The notes below the pieces were generated by a model. The model had not been told where the DNA came from. It made no database searches and saw only the letters and a program-made list of their open reading frames with translations. From Armigeres subalbatus (Eukaryota > Arthropoda > Insecta > Diptera > Culicidae), in NCBI RefSeq assembly GCF_024139115.2, contig NC_085141.1:31139242-31203241 (forward strand): 64,000 nt of DNA. The letters are read 5' to 3'. Below, in pieces: positions 10,629 to 22,194 of the stretch (within the stretch, counting starts at the first letter, position 1; every line of letters starts with the position of its first letter). Made by a program: the position numbers and the translations under genes.

Positions 10629-13456
10629 TAGTTTGTCAATGATCGAACTAAGACTATTAAATGATCTAAAACATACTTGGATTATAGAAAAGTTTGGATA
10701 CTTTTTCTACTGACTTCCTAAAATAGAAAGTTTTCTCCGAATCCTTCCAAAACTCAGCTTCTCCTACATAATCCGAGTGCTTTACAAACGAAATTAATAT
10801 CCTATGGAAAGAACCACGCGAATAAGGTTGATATAGCCATTTAAATGCGAGTGTTCGGAATATGAGTCATTTTCGGGACTTGAGTCAAAACGGTTTATAT
10901 TTTTCAACGCCCGATTAAATTCCACCGAACCAAAGCACAGCACCTGGTGCGTTACCGCACGTATGCACAAGCAGCCGATGTCTTGATGCAGTGAAATAGT
11001 TATTTATTACAAATCGCGTAGCCTCTTGTTCTTCGAACACAGCCCTCTCAAGAAACAAAGATAGCTCAGGGGTAACGTGATAGGCTCTCAATCAGAGGAT
11101 TTAAGTTCGGTCCTCGTGTTAGCCATCTTATTTTTTTCAAAACTCATATTTTCTAGGAGTGTGGTATAATATTACGCATTGCAAGAAAAGTTTTGAATAC
11201 TAGAAAATTCAAACAAAATTTTTGTATTTAACATGCTAATAATCAATGGAACCTAATGCTGTGTATTGTTTATATTTATATTCATGACATTTCTATAATT
11301 GAATCCATCTGATTATTTGGGATATTTGAAAGAATTCAGGTCTGAACTTTAGATGATGAAGGAGGTAGGAAATGAAACATAAATGCATAAATTGAGAATC
11401 GATATGTACTCAACAGTTTTCTTTAATGATTGTTAGCAGAAACAAAATAGCTTTTGATTTTCCTTCGTAGTAATCAAACTTGCCCACCGAGTTTCAATAG
11501 AGAGTAAACATAAGTGGAAAATTATATTCGATTGCTTCAATGCACAAAGAAAAGATGCCTTACTGAATAGAAAAGACAAAATTTTCAATCAAATTAGAAG
11601 CTTGCGAGTGTATGGGGCAGCAGACGCTATATCCAAGGAATTAAGACCGGGGATTTCCCTCTGCGCGTTATTTCCGCGCAGACATCCAAATTTTTCTTTT
11701 TTTCCGTAATACTCATGAACCAGTTTCCCCAAATCTCATTTGCTCGGATCAACATTCAACCCAGCTGAGCTAAAAATAGAACATTGCCGCACGCAATGCG
11801 ATGTGTGTTGGTGATGCTTCATACGGCAATATTCATCCGACGGCAAGAGACTGAAGCGACTGCGCATGCGTCCCGCGTCTTCCCGCACACCAGCTGCGCT
11901 CCCATATGCTGATTGAACGCCACAAAGAATGATGCATGCATATGCGTAAAAATAGAACAGAAGCACGGCTTGCCGCTGATGCTACGATGGTTAAGCCGAC
12001 CGATCCACAGTGGCGGAAACCCAGACAAAACCCAAAACAAATCGTTCTTTCGTGAAGCGTATATTATTTCAAATTTGCACATTTAGTCAATGATAATTCC
12101 TCAATTTGTTAATTGTAGTTAGTAAACTTAATTTTTGGTGACTTGGTTCAAGTTGATGGTGTAAAGTATCTCTCAAACATATATGTATGGGAAAATTAAA
12201 TTTGACTGAATTTTGTATCGGGAAATATTCGGAAAGAACTGATATGATGCATTGAAATATATATTTTGTCACTTAACAGTGGTTAGTTTGGCGAATTGCG
12301 TCTTGCTGCACCAAAGCGGGAAATTTACTGTTTCAAGGTTAGAATTAAGACGCTGCTGTGATCCTAAGTCATGGGCTTCCGGAAGTCTTTGGATAGCATA
12401 GCATATGTCGGATAACTATTTAAATTTCAAAATGAATTCAGCGTTACAAAATTACTTCGTAGGTTTAGTCGAGCATTTGTATGGGGGACCACCACTGCGC
12501 GACGGCACATTGCCATTCCTTCTTTTAGGCGCATTCGAATGGGAGAGCGTTGAACGTGTTAAACAAAGCACGATGCGTTTTGAAATTGCTATATGAGGAC
12601 TGAGGAGTATTTACAGGCTGTTATATAGGGTATTTGTGCTTTTCTTAGCGCTTGATAGCAATAAGACATGAGAAAAGTTATGTCTAACGTTTAGCAGAGA
12701 AGAGGATTTTTAATTATTGAACGGATATCCTATCGTAAAAAGGTCACCCCAAATTACTATTTGGTAATTTGCATAGGGCACCCGTAACCTGAGGGGTTCT
12801 TATTGAAACTTCCGATTATTATACACATATGTGTCTACTAGTTTGGATGTAATTATGCAATTATACCAATATAATTTTGCATTAACATCCTCAAATTAAT
12901 AGTGAATCTACTTTTATCTCAATTAAAGAAACAGCGTATCCAAGCGAATTCAATAGTTCATCTATTAGAGCATCATTACTGGGCGCGAGTGTTTTGATCA
13001 TCCTCGCAGCGCTGTCATTTTAGTTTAGTCACTCTTTTTCGCACTGGTCACTATTTTCGGTTGGTGGTTTGGTGGCTGCATTCCGTACAGGTGACATTTA
13101 ATAGTTCATCAAATAGCAGCGCTGTTATCGCGCTACCAAATTTGATCACCTGTCCGCTGCGCTACTGTTTTAACAGCGCGTTTAGTAGCGATCGGAAAAG
13201 TGTCAAGTAACGATACTGCGCTACCAAACGGCTTATAATCACCACCGGCAATCGTGCTCTAAGTTAATGTATTGAAACTGTATAATTTAATAACCAACGG
13301 TAAAAAATAATATTTTCTTTTCTCGATCCATTAATACTTCCAGAATAGGAATCGGTACCCTAGCAGGATAAACTCTGATGCTTATAGAGGTAATGAATAT
13401 ATGCCCAATTCGATGATTTATATTAGTATGTATCTTGTCACATCCTATGTGTATCG
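10629..13456. other. Intergenic sequence
   Basis: Apart from the tRNA-like segment at 11058-11129, I see only moderately GC-rich unassigned DNA at 11740-12060 and a GCGCTGTTA/GCGCTACC-rich patch at 13010-13230 with short internal palindromes. No gene was recognised. Confidence 0.4.
11058..11129 (+). pseudogene. tRNA-like sequence (tRNA pseudogene or SINE head)
   Basis: 72 nt. The 5' AAGATAG and 3' CCATCTT can form an acceptor-like stem with one mismatch. TAGCTCAGGGGTAACG resembles an A box and AAGTTCGGTCCTC a weak B box. The anticodon loop lacks the usual T33 and the T arm pairs poorly, so I doubt it is a working tRNA gene. Confidence 0.4.
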
Positions 13457-13522
13457 ATGGTGCTGTGGTGTAGTAGCCGCTTCCCGATCAAGAGTTCACG
13501 AGTTCGAATCCAGATTGGAGCA
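13457..13522 (+). mobile_element. tRNA-derived SINE head
   Basis: TGGTGTAGTAGCCGC resembles an A box. GAGTTCGAATCC (13500-13511) is a textbook B box. The head runs straight into a copy of the satellite-bearing repeat, so either the two were joined in one element or the repeat inserted next to the head. Confidence 0.55.
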
Positions 13523-13847
13523 TTTTGCTTTTTTTTTGCACGTAAAAACAGTTTGGCCATAACTCCGAAACGAAAAGTTCAATCGATCTAATTTTAAATA
13601 GGAACCAATGGGACTGCATTCCGCGTCGAATGCAACTTGTTGCGAGCAAATCGGATATTGATAAATGCCCAAAAACGTGTCTCACATTTTTGTACACATA
13701 CACACACACACATACAGACATCACCTCAATTCGTCGAGCTGAGTCGATTGGTATATAACACTATGGGTCTCCGAGCCTTCTATAAAAAGTTCGGTTTTGG
13801 AGCAGTTCTATAGCCTTTCCGTATACTTAGTATACGAGAAAGGCAAA
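13523..13847 (+). repeat. Satellite-bearing dispersed repeat with a single unit
   Basis: One diverged ~166-bp unit (GGCCATAACTCC .. GTCGAATGCAACTTGTTGCGAGC .. ATAAATGCCC) is followed by a short CA microsatellite, AGACATCACCTC, TTCGTCGAGCTGAGTCG, TATAACACTATGGGTCTCCG and the terminal CGTATACTTAGTATACGAGAAAGGCA. The order is the same as in the 34.45-37.17 kb copy but without expansion. Confidence 0.75.
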
Positions 13848-15468
13848 AATGTTGTTGGATCTATCAAGATTATATATTGCACGAAAACGTTCCATTATCT
13901 TGAAAAGCAGAATTCTACTTCAATATGATTCTATTTTGAATCCTATACTGCCTATGAAAGTATAACAGTCCCACGTAGATATGGAATCAAGTCAACATGG
14001 AACTATGGGCAGCAAAGCCGCTTATCCGCGTAAGCCGTTAAAAGTTACCTAGGGAGAATTACATTTTTTTTTTCACATTTTTAATCAATTAGCTATTTAA
14101 CCTTTAAGAGCTGTTGGGTCACTATTTCCTGAATATCCAGCTGAAAACTATAAGGTCGACTGCTAAGTTTTGCTACTAAGATTTTTTTTAAATATTCCAT
14201 TCCACCAAAATGATGGACATTTTTTTAAATAAACTGTACCAGAAGACCAGACCAGAAATTTTGAAACGACCATATGATTCTAATTTTTTAAAAGATGTGA
14301 AAAAACTAAAATTTATTCTTTACCAATAGAAATAGAATTAAACCAATAAATCATTAATTGTCTTTGCCACGATGTTTTGGCTTTAAATAATGATCAATCA
14401 AAACTATTTTAGAAAGTAAATTGGAAAGAACTCACGGGGATCCGTTGGCGATGATTTCTGGCCCATGCATGTTTGTATCTTCCGTTTCTTCTCCTTTTTC
14501 AAACTGCATCTATTCTACGAATTCATCCGTTCATAATGACGCACGAAATATCCAAAAATTTAATAACATAAGTTCTCACACACAAAGCACAAAATATCTT
14601 CAAAACTTTAGCGTAACAGAGCATTTTTTCTGTTCGATCTGAGCCTGGTCCTCAGGTATATTGCTTGCAGAGGAAATACTATATTCGTAGCTAAATTACA
14701 AATTTACAGTTTTCACTTCACATATCAGGCTAAACTAATAAAGCAAATTTTAAATACTAAATACTAAATACTACATAATACTGTTTCACTGAAATTTGAA
14801 TTAGCAAGTTGAATAAAACGCAAAAAAATGACGGGAGCAAAAATTTTCCGATACACTCCCGACCGCGGCACACTACGAGTTTCTGGGTGAATCATAAATC
14901 ACGATAAAAATACACGTCACACATAACGGCATACAAAAGAAAAATGTATTTTTGACATAACCCTCGAAAAACCCGAAACAGGGAAAAAAACTAGAAGAAC
15001 TTCTGCGTCCGAAGGATCAGGTTTCATCAAAGTCCGATTAGGGAAAATTTAGATTTATTTGAATTTCTTCAAACTGTTGCCTATCTCTACGTTTTTTCCA
15101 CTCCTGGACTGCACATACTTGACTTCTCTGGGTATAAAAAATGACTAGCCCAGACCGGGTCTCGTCTCGAAATCAGTCACCTTCCGCATGATCTGCTTTG
15201 TAGCAATGTATCATTATGCTGAGCTAATAGAAGGTCCAGATGCACACCGCAGAATATATTATATTATAATACATATCTGTAATGTACTTTTCAGATTCTC
15301 AATTCTCAAAAGTTCTGCCAAAACTTCTACATATCATATTTCTGAGAACAGGAGATCAAATTTCTCAGAAACTGACACCTAATAATATTATTTTCATTCC
15401 TGGATTCTTGATTCGAATTGCGATTTTTTACTCAGGATCCCATACTTTCAAAATATTTAACTAATATA
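13848..15468. other. Unassigned A+T-rich sequence
   Basis: No gene or repeat recognised beyond short open frames. Confidence 0.4.
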
Positions 15469-15674
15469 AGGTTCCGCCGTCGGGGGTGACAATGGGTCAA
15501 ATGGGGGTAAGAATGGGTCACTGTTTCAACTAGATATAATACTTGTGGAATAGATTCAATGTATCTGAGGACAAGAAAACTAATTTAAAAGAGACCTTTT
15601 TTAACGGTTTTGTTATCCGACCTCCAGACTGTCGGTGAGAGCGCTGACCCATTCTCACCCCCGATGACGGTTCA
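15469..15674. mobile_element. MITE (~205 bp) with ~30-bp inverted termini
   Basis: The left end GGTTCCGCCGTCGGGGGTGA and the right end's complement TGAACCGTCATCGGGGGTGA match, followed on each side by AATGGGTCA. No coding capacity. Confidence 0.7.
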
Positions 15675-16155
15675 TAATTTCAAAATCCTCTCAGAACTTT
15701 AAAAGTCCTTTTTCTTCTTCGTTGACAATGTTTCAAAGTCAAATTGTTGTATTTTCATTGCTAGAACGATGAGACTCTAATGCTCAGAGAAATAAAAAAA
15801 AAAACCTAAACCGGACAGGAAATCGAACCCACGATCTTGCATCACAAAACATAACTATTTTATTTGTCGAAAACATCAAACCTCCATTGTTACCGTTTCT
15901 TACAGAGTATCTAGAATTTAACTTTATATTCGTAACGCATTCGTATTATTCGTGTTATAACTCACTTTAATATGACAATTATTAATGTAAAAAAAAATAG
16001 CTAAGCCGAACAACGTAAATCTTCGAACGATAATTCGTTGGACACCCAAAATTATTTTTTGAATATTCAATCGGTTTGGTAGAGGCCAAGCGAAAATCGA
16101 AACAGGGGGTACTTCAAACTATGCATAGATCTGAAGAGTTATCACTGGAGGAAAA
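15675..16155. other. Right interior of the hAT-bounded segment
   Basis: No gene. AGGGGGTACTTC at about 16105, close to the right terminus, is the counterpart of the GGTAC-rich words near the left terminus. Confidence 0.4.
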
Positions 16156-16178
16156 GGTTGAGAACCGCTGGTCTAGAC

Positions 16179-16270
16179 GCTTGTACTGTTGAGTATTGGT
16201 TCGATTACCGTCCTGGTAAGAAGAAAACTTCTCGTAAAGCGGAAAATTCTTCACTGATCCACTGAGTGTA
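16179..16270 (+). mobile_element. tRNA-derived SINE, 3' part of the split copy
   Basis: Begins right after GTCTAGAC and contains a B-box-like GGTTCGATTACC and TCCTGGTAAGAAG. With 3108-3142 it forms one tRNA-like head. The 3' end of the SINE was not resolved. Confidence 0.55.
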
Positions 16271-16318
16271 GTGTAAATGTTTTGCCTGTAGTCTAATGCT
16301 AAATAAGGTCACCTGTCA

Positions 16319-16650
16319 TAAGACGAGTTTATACAATCCCATTGAATTCCACCACTTAATTGTATCTTGACAGATACGTATTTCGACCTCAAAAGTAAGG
16401 CCGTCTTCAGTGTCTCGTACTTGACTCGACTTGAAGAAAATGATCGCAGCTTACACTATTTATACTATGCGTAGGTATAATAGTGTAAGCTGCGATCATT
16501 TTCTTCAAGTCGAGTCAAGTACGAGACACTGAAGACGGCCTTACTTTTGAGGTCGAAATACGTATCTGTGGGATTGTATAAACTCGTCTTTCGTCCACTA
16601 CGTTTTTCGATCTCAACTGTGAGGCCGTCCTCAGTGTCTCGAGACGTCAT
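16319..16650. repeat. Compound palindrome (three arms)
   Basis: Arm 1 (16372-16465) pairs almost perfectly with arm 2 (16475-16567) around a ~10-nt loop (GATCGCAGCTTACACTATT against AATAGTGTAAGCTGCGATC). An outer pair (AAGACGAGTTTATACAATCC and its complement at 16571-16591) extends it, with ~31 nt unpaired on the left. A third, direct copy of the arm motif (TTCGATCTCAACTGTGAGGC .. CAGTGTCTCG) follows to 16650. The frame across it is not a gene. Confidence 0.8.
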
Positions 16651-16659
16651 TCTTTAGGT

Positions 16660-17400
16660 CCCCCATATTGTGACCGATGCGGCCGGATCGAACCCAGGTT
16701 GGCCCAGGAACACAGAAAATACCATTCCAGTCATTGTTTTGTGAAATCATGAAGTTTGAAGTGTCGCACAACTTATTTTGGCTCAATTTAGAAAATTACT
16801 ATTCCGGTGGGTTGAGACCGGATTAAGCCCGAGTTGTTCAGGATATCGTTCGGATATCGTTCTCATAATTGTTTTGTGAAATCATAAAGTTTGAGGTGCC
16901 ACAAGACTTATTTTGACTCAACTTAGGAAATAGCCGTTCCGAAGGTCCCTCGGGATTTTTTCCTGATTGGCCCAGGAATTCTAAAAAATATCATTCTCAT
17001 CATTGTTTTGTGAAATCATGAAGTTTGAGGTGTTGCAAAACTTATTTTGACTCAATTTAGGAAGTGATCATTCCGGAGGTCCCCCGGGATTGTCGCCATA
17101 TTGAGCCCGAGTGACTCAGGAACACTGGAAATATCATTCCGACCATTGCTTTGTGAAATCATGAGATTTGAGGTATCATAAGACTTATTTTGACTCTATT
17201 TATGAAACGGCCGTTCCGGAGGTCCCCCGCGATTGTGGCCGGATTGAACCCGAGTGGCCCAGAAATCCTGAAAATATTATCCAAGTCATTGTTTTATGAA
17301 ATCATGATATTAGAAGTGTCACACTACCTATTTTTGCTCACTTTAGGAAATGACCATTATGGAAGTCCCACAGATTGTGACAGGATATAATGCCCACCTT
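16660..17400 (+). repeat. ~140-bp tandem repeat, about five units
   Basis: TTGTTTTGTGAAATCAT recurs at 16734, 16869, 17003, 17146 (as TTGCTTT) and 17289, with a partial copy at 17400. Spacing is 134-143 bp. Each unit also carries AAGTTTGAGGTG, CTTATTTTGACTCA and CCGGAGGTCCCCCGGGATTG. Units have diverged by many substitutions, so this is an old array. Confidence 0.8.
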
Positions 17401-18729
17401 TTTTGTGAAATCGTGAAGTTCTTCCCCTTTGTGACGCTTGTTTTGTATACCTAGTATATGAACTGTCACAAAATCTTAGACGCCCCCCCCCCTAAAACAT
17501 GTGACGTCATTATCAAACGACCCCTTGTTGCGAAAGAATTGGTCGATTGGTGGTTTTACAGCTGTTTTAATTTTTGAAAGCCCTTTAAAACAGACGTCAG
17601 GAGACACGTCATGGACGGAAAGGTTAGGAACTGTGACGCACTTCAACATCTTCTGTGTCCGGAGGTTCTAAGGAACATCACACTTATCCTTTGAAGTCAC
17701 ATACAGGATTCCTGTAATATGGTTGAAGTTCGCCTTCACATTTGTCCCGTCATCCATCACGCAGCAGTGTAGATTCATTCTGGTCGTACATCTTGCGGAC
17801 TAGGCTTTTTGTTACCGTATTCTATTTCTTGGCAATTTTAAATTTTTCTCAATGGAAAATGTTGATTTCTTATCTCTTTATGGAAAATTCTTCACTTATA
17901 AATCGCAATTTTTGCTTTTATATGTGCATATATATTTTTGATTTGTGTATAATTTCTAATTGTTTATGGAATATTTGCAATATTTAGAGAAAATATTGCA
18001 TCCATTTATTGCTTAAACCTTGATTTCTATATTGGCAATTTCCTATTTTTTGTGGAAAATTTCAAATCTTTGCTTCCGATCAACAGTAAGACGTTCTGTG
18101 AGCCGTATCATGATCAAAGAAAATAATGCTAATAATATATATTTATGTAGTATACCTATAACGCAAAAAGATAAATTATGAACCATAAAACCATTAGGTA
18201 CCTCGAATAATTCTGAGTGGCTGGGTTCGAAATGAACTTATCAATGAATGCCGCTTACCGACAGAGGGATGAGCGAAATGAATATTTTTTCTCACATTAG
18301 TAACACTTATTCCAATCAAAAGTCGCGGTTATGGAATTAACAAGCAATTTTTTTAAGCAGCATAAGTCTGAAATAAAACTTAAAAAATACTCATCCATAG
18401 GTTGTAGCTTATAAAATACCTGATCACCCCCTGTTTTCTAGAGAACTAAAGTAGTTTTGTTATATCGCATTTTTTAGTATATGTAGATCCTCTAGACAAA
18501 TGATCGTTATGTGGTGAGTTATTTTTTGAATTGACAACCTTATTTATTTTGCAGGGCGGTTTGTATGTTTTGACCCTCCTAAAGATTTTTTTAGTGGCAG
18601 CGTAAAATTTGAATCACTTTTCATAACAATGACCAAATGCTTTCATTTTTTCACAGCACAAAGCCATAAATATGCTTAATGATACGTACTGTTGAAAATG
18701 TCAACATTCCATCACAATTTTAGGATAAT
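17401..18729. other. Unassigned
   Basis: At about 17435-17520 a TGTCACAAAATCTTAGACGCC word followed by a C run resembles the end of another dispersed element. Otherwise nothing recognised. Confidence 0.4.
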
Positions 18730-19283
18730 TGGATTCAAAGTTGTTGCCGCATATGGGGACACTTGATCCCTCGTTAGTCACCCATACAAAATGTTGGCGA
18801 AAAAATTCAAAAAAATATAAATCTATTCTCAGACTTCTAAGTTTTTGTAGATTTGATAAATTTGATGAATGGTTGGCAGGAATAATTATTTATTGGGTAG
18901 ATATCATAGAAAGGGGATCAAGTCACCCCAAATTCTGAAATTGCATGCGCTTTCAAATTCAATTACAAAAATCGTTCGTATACGCACAGCAATACGAAAA
19001 TTCTTCGTATTTTGAAGGAAAAACATTTAAAAAATCTGAAAGCACCTTTCTATTTTTATCAAAGCAAGCTCTTGGAGAGGGATCAATTTCCCCCGAATAT
19101 TTTGAAAGTCGATTTTTGACAGCACTCCAAAAAATCGATTGTGTATCAATAACAACAATAATTTAAAGACTGTCATACATCAGTAAAGTTAAATACTATA
19201 TTTCTTAGAGAGTCTATGTGAAAATCGCATATGTTTATTCATTTTTGGCTGTGATACATCGGAAATTAGGAAAGGGGATCAAG
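18730..19283. repeat. GATCAAGTC-type degenerate repeat
   Basis: GGGGACACTTGATCCC, GGGGATCAAGTCACCCC, GAGAGGGATCAATTTCCCCC and GGGGATCAAGTC recur between 18750 and 19285. They look like decayed ends or internal units of a non-autonomous element. No gene. Confidence 0.45.
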
Positions 19284-19425
19284 TCTAGACCAACATTTGA
19301 AAAGGGCGTAACAGCCAAAATTTATTCCTTCTGATACTTCGTCTACATATATGACTTTATATGTGGACGAAGAATCAGAAGGAATAATTTTTGGCTGTTA
19401 CGCCCTTTTCAAATGTTGGTCTAGA
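19284..19425. repeat. Hairpin repeat (~65-bp arms, ~10-nt loop)
   Basis: TCTAGACCAACATTTG at the left end and CAAATGTTGGTCTAGA at the right end are complementary. The arms continue through AAAAGGGCG, TAACAGCCAAAA, ATTCCTTCTGAT and CTTCGTC with few mismatches to a short loop around 19350-19358. Confidence 0.85.
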
Positions 19426-20689
19426 AGTATCCCCAGTCTCCCTTACCGAACGATAGGGGGAAAACGATTCCGTGAGCCGCTTTTCTATTTCTGCTCATTT
19501 ATCCCAGACCATGGCGTCCCATTATGCGCTCATTGTTCGTGTTTTGAGGACCGATTGTCACATTGAAGTTGCCTTAGCAGATCATGATTTCATATGAGAA
19601 CACTGCATCATCAGCAACCACCGACCAAATGTCTTGGTCCAAACCTCTGTCCAGTCTAGGTTCTTTAGTAATACCCCTCGGAGACTTTTTTAACCGATCA
19701 AAAACCCAATTCTTATCTTCCTGATGTATTTCATGCAGCGTTCAACCGTAGCATACGTATGCAATGCATATACTACGTCCAAGATCAGCAATCGTTTGTT
19801 ATGCTATAATCCATGTTGTTCACTTCCTCTTCAGGTTGTAACGGAACTAAATAGTTGTAAGCAAACTATAGTAACAAGTTTTGATAAATCACCGTTCTGT
19901 ATTCCCAGGTCATTCACAACATACTTAAACTTTTACGTAACGTATTGTGGCAAGAGAAGAACAGTCGAATAAACCAGTTGCCATTAGGCACCTGACTGAA
20001 ATGGGTGTAGTCGTTAGGTACGTGGTGTCAGAGTAAAACCGGCGGAATCAAAACGAGTTTTGGAAATCGGAAGTTACGAAATTTATTGAAATAATTTCGC
20101 TGTTTAATCAGACGAAATGGCATATCAAAATTAGAACATGAAATAGAGAATAATGTGCAACTTAACGCCTGCAAAATCATAAATGATAGATCAAGACATG
20201 GTAGCATCAATTTCATTTCTGATTGTTGATTATATGCCAAATCTTTGGGAAGGACGGCAAGACATGTTAATGCTGGTTACAGTGCAATCCCAGTCCACCA
20301 TATTTCAGCGATGACAAATTAAACGTGGGAAGTTTTTATGCCGGTTTTATTAACGGGCAGTCAAAAAACGAATCTATTGATTTATATGTTTGATTATTCA
20401 CGGAAAAATCAATTGATAATATTTATTTATCTCCAAACTAAGGCCAGGGTGGCCAGTCTGCGAGCCTCCTTGGGCGTTACGCATCTCGTTTTCTTGAACC
20501 CGTCGAATCACTGGCTAGAATCATTTTCACTGGATCATTTAGCAATATTCTGACGGCGTACCCGGTCCACCTTAGTGGTCCTGGATACCCGATCTCATTA
20601 AATTGGATTCCATCTTCATCAACGATCGCCCGATCGGTTTTTTTCTTTTTGCATGCAGTTTAACGATTCCAGTAATAGGAGAACTGTTC
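19426..20689. other. Unassigned
   Basis: No gene, RNA or clear repeat recognised. Only short frames are present. Confidence 0.4.
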
Positions 20690-20886
20690 CTGGAATTCAT
20701 CTTATGACTCCGATATTCATCCCATCAAAAACAAAGCAATGGAGAGCAATTCGATTTGATTCTTATTTTTGTGATTATTTTTTCAGCAGCACGCATGTTG
20801 ACAAAAAAAAGCGACAAAATTGGTGCTGTATTTCTTTGTTTCGCGATGAGTTGAAGTGAGATGAAGTTCGAGACAGCTCCCCTACA
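20690..20886 (+). repeat. ATCCCATC..CTTTGTTTCGCGATGA repeat, copy 1
   Basis: ATCCCATCAAAAACAAAG, TTATTTTTGTGATT, GGTGCTGTATTTCTTTGTTT and CAGCTCCCCTA define this element. Relatives are at 46085-46260 (same strand) and 48172-48350 (opposite strand). The CATC/GATG words at the two ends suggest inverted termini, so a MITE is likely. Confidence 0.55.
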
Positions 20887-20983
20887 ATTAAGACAAGTGA
20901 TTATAACTTCAACGTGCCTACCTGGGTACCTGGTTGGCTACAGCGTCGATACACCTATGCCTGGTGTATTGTAGAGCTCCATA

Positions 20984-21127
20984 CAGGGCCGGATTTAGTC
21001 GGAAGGGGGCCCCGGGGCCGAAAGCTTGTGGGGGCCCCAAAATGTACAAAAAAGGGTGGTTTTAGTACATAAGATTTGTGGGAGCCCGGGGCCACGTCCC
21101 CCCGGACCCCCCTTGAATCTGGCCCTG
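20984..21127. mobile_element. MITE (144 bp) with direct flanking repeat TCCATA
   Basis: The left end CAGGGCCGGATTTAG and right end CTTGAATCTGGCCCTG are complementary (CAGGGCC.GATT). The flanks TCCATA (20978-20983 and 21128-21133) match. The interior is G-rich (GGGGGCCCCGGGGCC, then CCCCCCGGACCCCCC). A 6-bp duplication is unusual for hAT-like ends, so the superfamily is uncertain. Confidence 0.7.
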
Positions 21128-21133
21128 TCCATA

Positions 21134-22005
21134 ATCGTCGATCTTGGGCGATGTTCTTCCAGTTTCTCTATACGTTTAGGGTCCCCAGGTCCGATTCCAC
21201 TGCGTGCAGACAGCGTGCAGGGATTGCAGAAATTGCTCTCAATAGATACCGAACGACAATAGAAGAAAGGCAAATATTTCTTCGCAGAGTGTAAAATAAT
21301 CGAAAATCTTTGGTGAAGTTCATTTTTCTTCATTTGTCAGTTCACTTCCGATACATTCATAGTCGGTTCTGGACAGTCAATATTCAGTTGAATATTAGTC
21401 ATTGAATATTTATGCACATTTTACAAATTGATAAATTATCTGAAATCTGAACACGTTTCAAATGAGTAAAGTGATTTATCACACAGGACTGAATTCGATT
21501 TTCATCCGCGAGGCACTTTCAACGGTAAACATCAACATAAACAATGCTAATTATGTTTTTTCTGCACATAGTAAACACACTCAGTGACAGTCGAATGAAT
21601 GAGTTCGTGGAGTAGTCGTCTGACTATGTCATTCTATGTTTTGAATATTCATGCGATGTTTGTCAAAATTCGGACCGAAGTTGCTTCATGAAGATGAATA
21701 TTTCAAGCTCTATTTCTTCGAATCATAACAAACTATGAAAACAAAACTATCGCACTTGTATACATGTTAAAAAAAATGATTCGGATATGCGGCTCCCACC
21801 GAGGGGGGGTGAACGCTTTGTTCTCGCTCATTTTATGTTGAGGACCATCTTTTTTTCGCACTGCTGTGCGAAACAAGTTGAAATGCATCATCAGAACCGG
21901 TGCCCCCGCAATTGGGGCTTATTAAAATAAATGTATCATGCGTTGTAGCTCCCCGAATCAGTTCATTATCGTAACAGCTACCGAAAAAAGCCAAAAAAAA
22001 ACATG
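21134..22005. other. Unassigned
   Basis: No gene or clear repeat recognised. Confidence 0.4.
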
Positions 22006-22194
22006 TCACAAACGCTCAAGGTAAACAAATTCCTTAACAACTTTAAACACATTCCCATCAAGCACTACCTCAGCACCAACATCACTAGGTCTTCCTCTAT
22101 CTCTAGCTGCCACCATGTACTGTGTCTTGATAGAGTTAATGGTTAAGCTTATCCTTGCCGTCTCCCTCTTGATGGTGCAACCACTATCAGTCAT
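22006..22194 (-). pseudogene. LINE reverse transcriptase fragment
   Basis: The 62-codon frame carries the region just after the RT palm in the LINE family also seen at 39-42 kb: TKYMVAGRDR-like QYMVAARDRG, then a GxxVFxVVxEFVYL motif. The equivalent in the 41.3-kb copy is KYLIGRDS..VVEEFVYLGSL. It is truncated at both ends with no EN or palm residues, so it is dead. It sits alone among unassigned DNA. Confidence 0.7.

Larger units (their letters stand above)
3143..16170. mobile_element. 13-kb segment bounded by hAT-like inverted termini and an 8-bp TSD
   Basis: The left end is CAGAGGTTCTCAACC (3143-3157) and the right end GGTTGAGAACCGCTG (16156-16170), whose complement is CAGCGGTTCTCAACC: 14 of 15 match. 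Both ends abut GTCTAGAC (3135-3142, 16171-16178), a perfect 8-bp duplication fitting the hAT/Buster-type nnnTAnnn target. Just inside the left end are the motifs GGGGGTACATGTACC and GGGGGTACC, and near the right end GGGGGTAC, as in mosquito hAT-type MITEs. No transposase was found inside. Either a short element grew by nested insertion, or two element ends moved the whole block. The end matches are what I see; the history is inferred. Confidence 0.55.

Noticed and set aside
11058..11129. A functional tRNA gene
   Set aside because: Poor T arm, no T33 in the anticodon loop and a mismatch in the acceptor stem.
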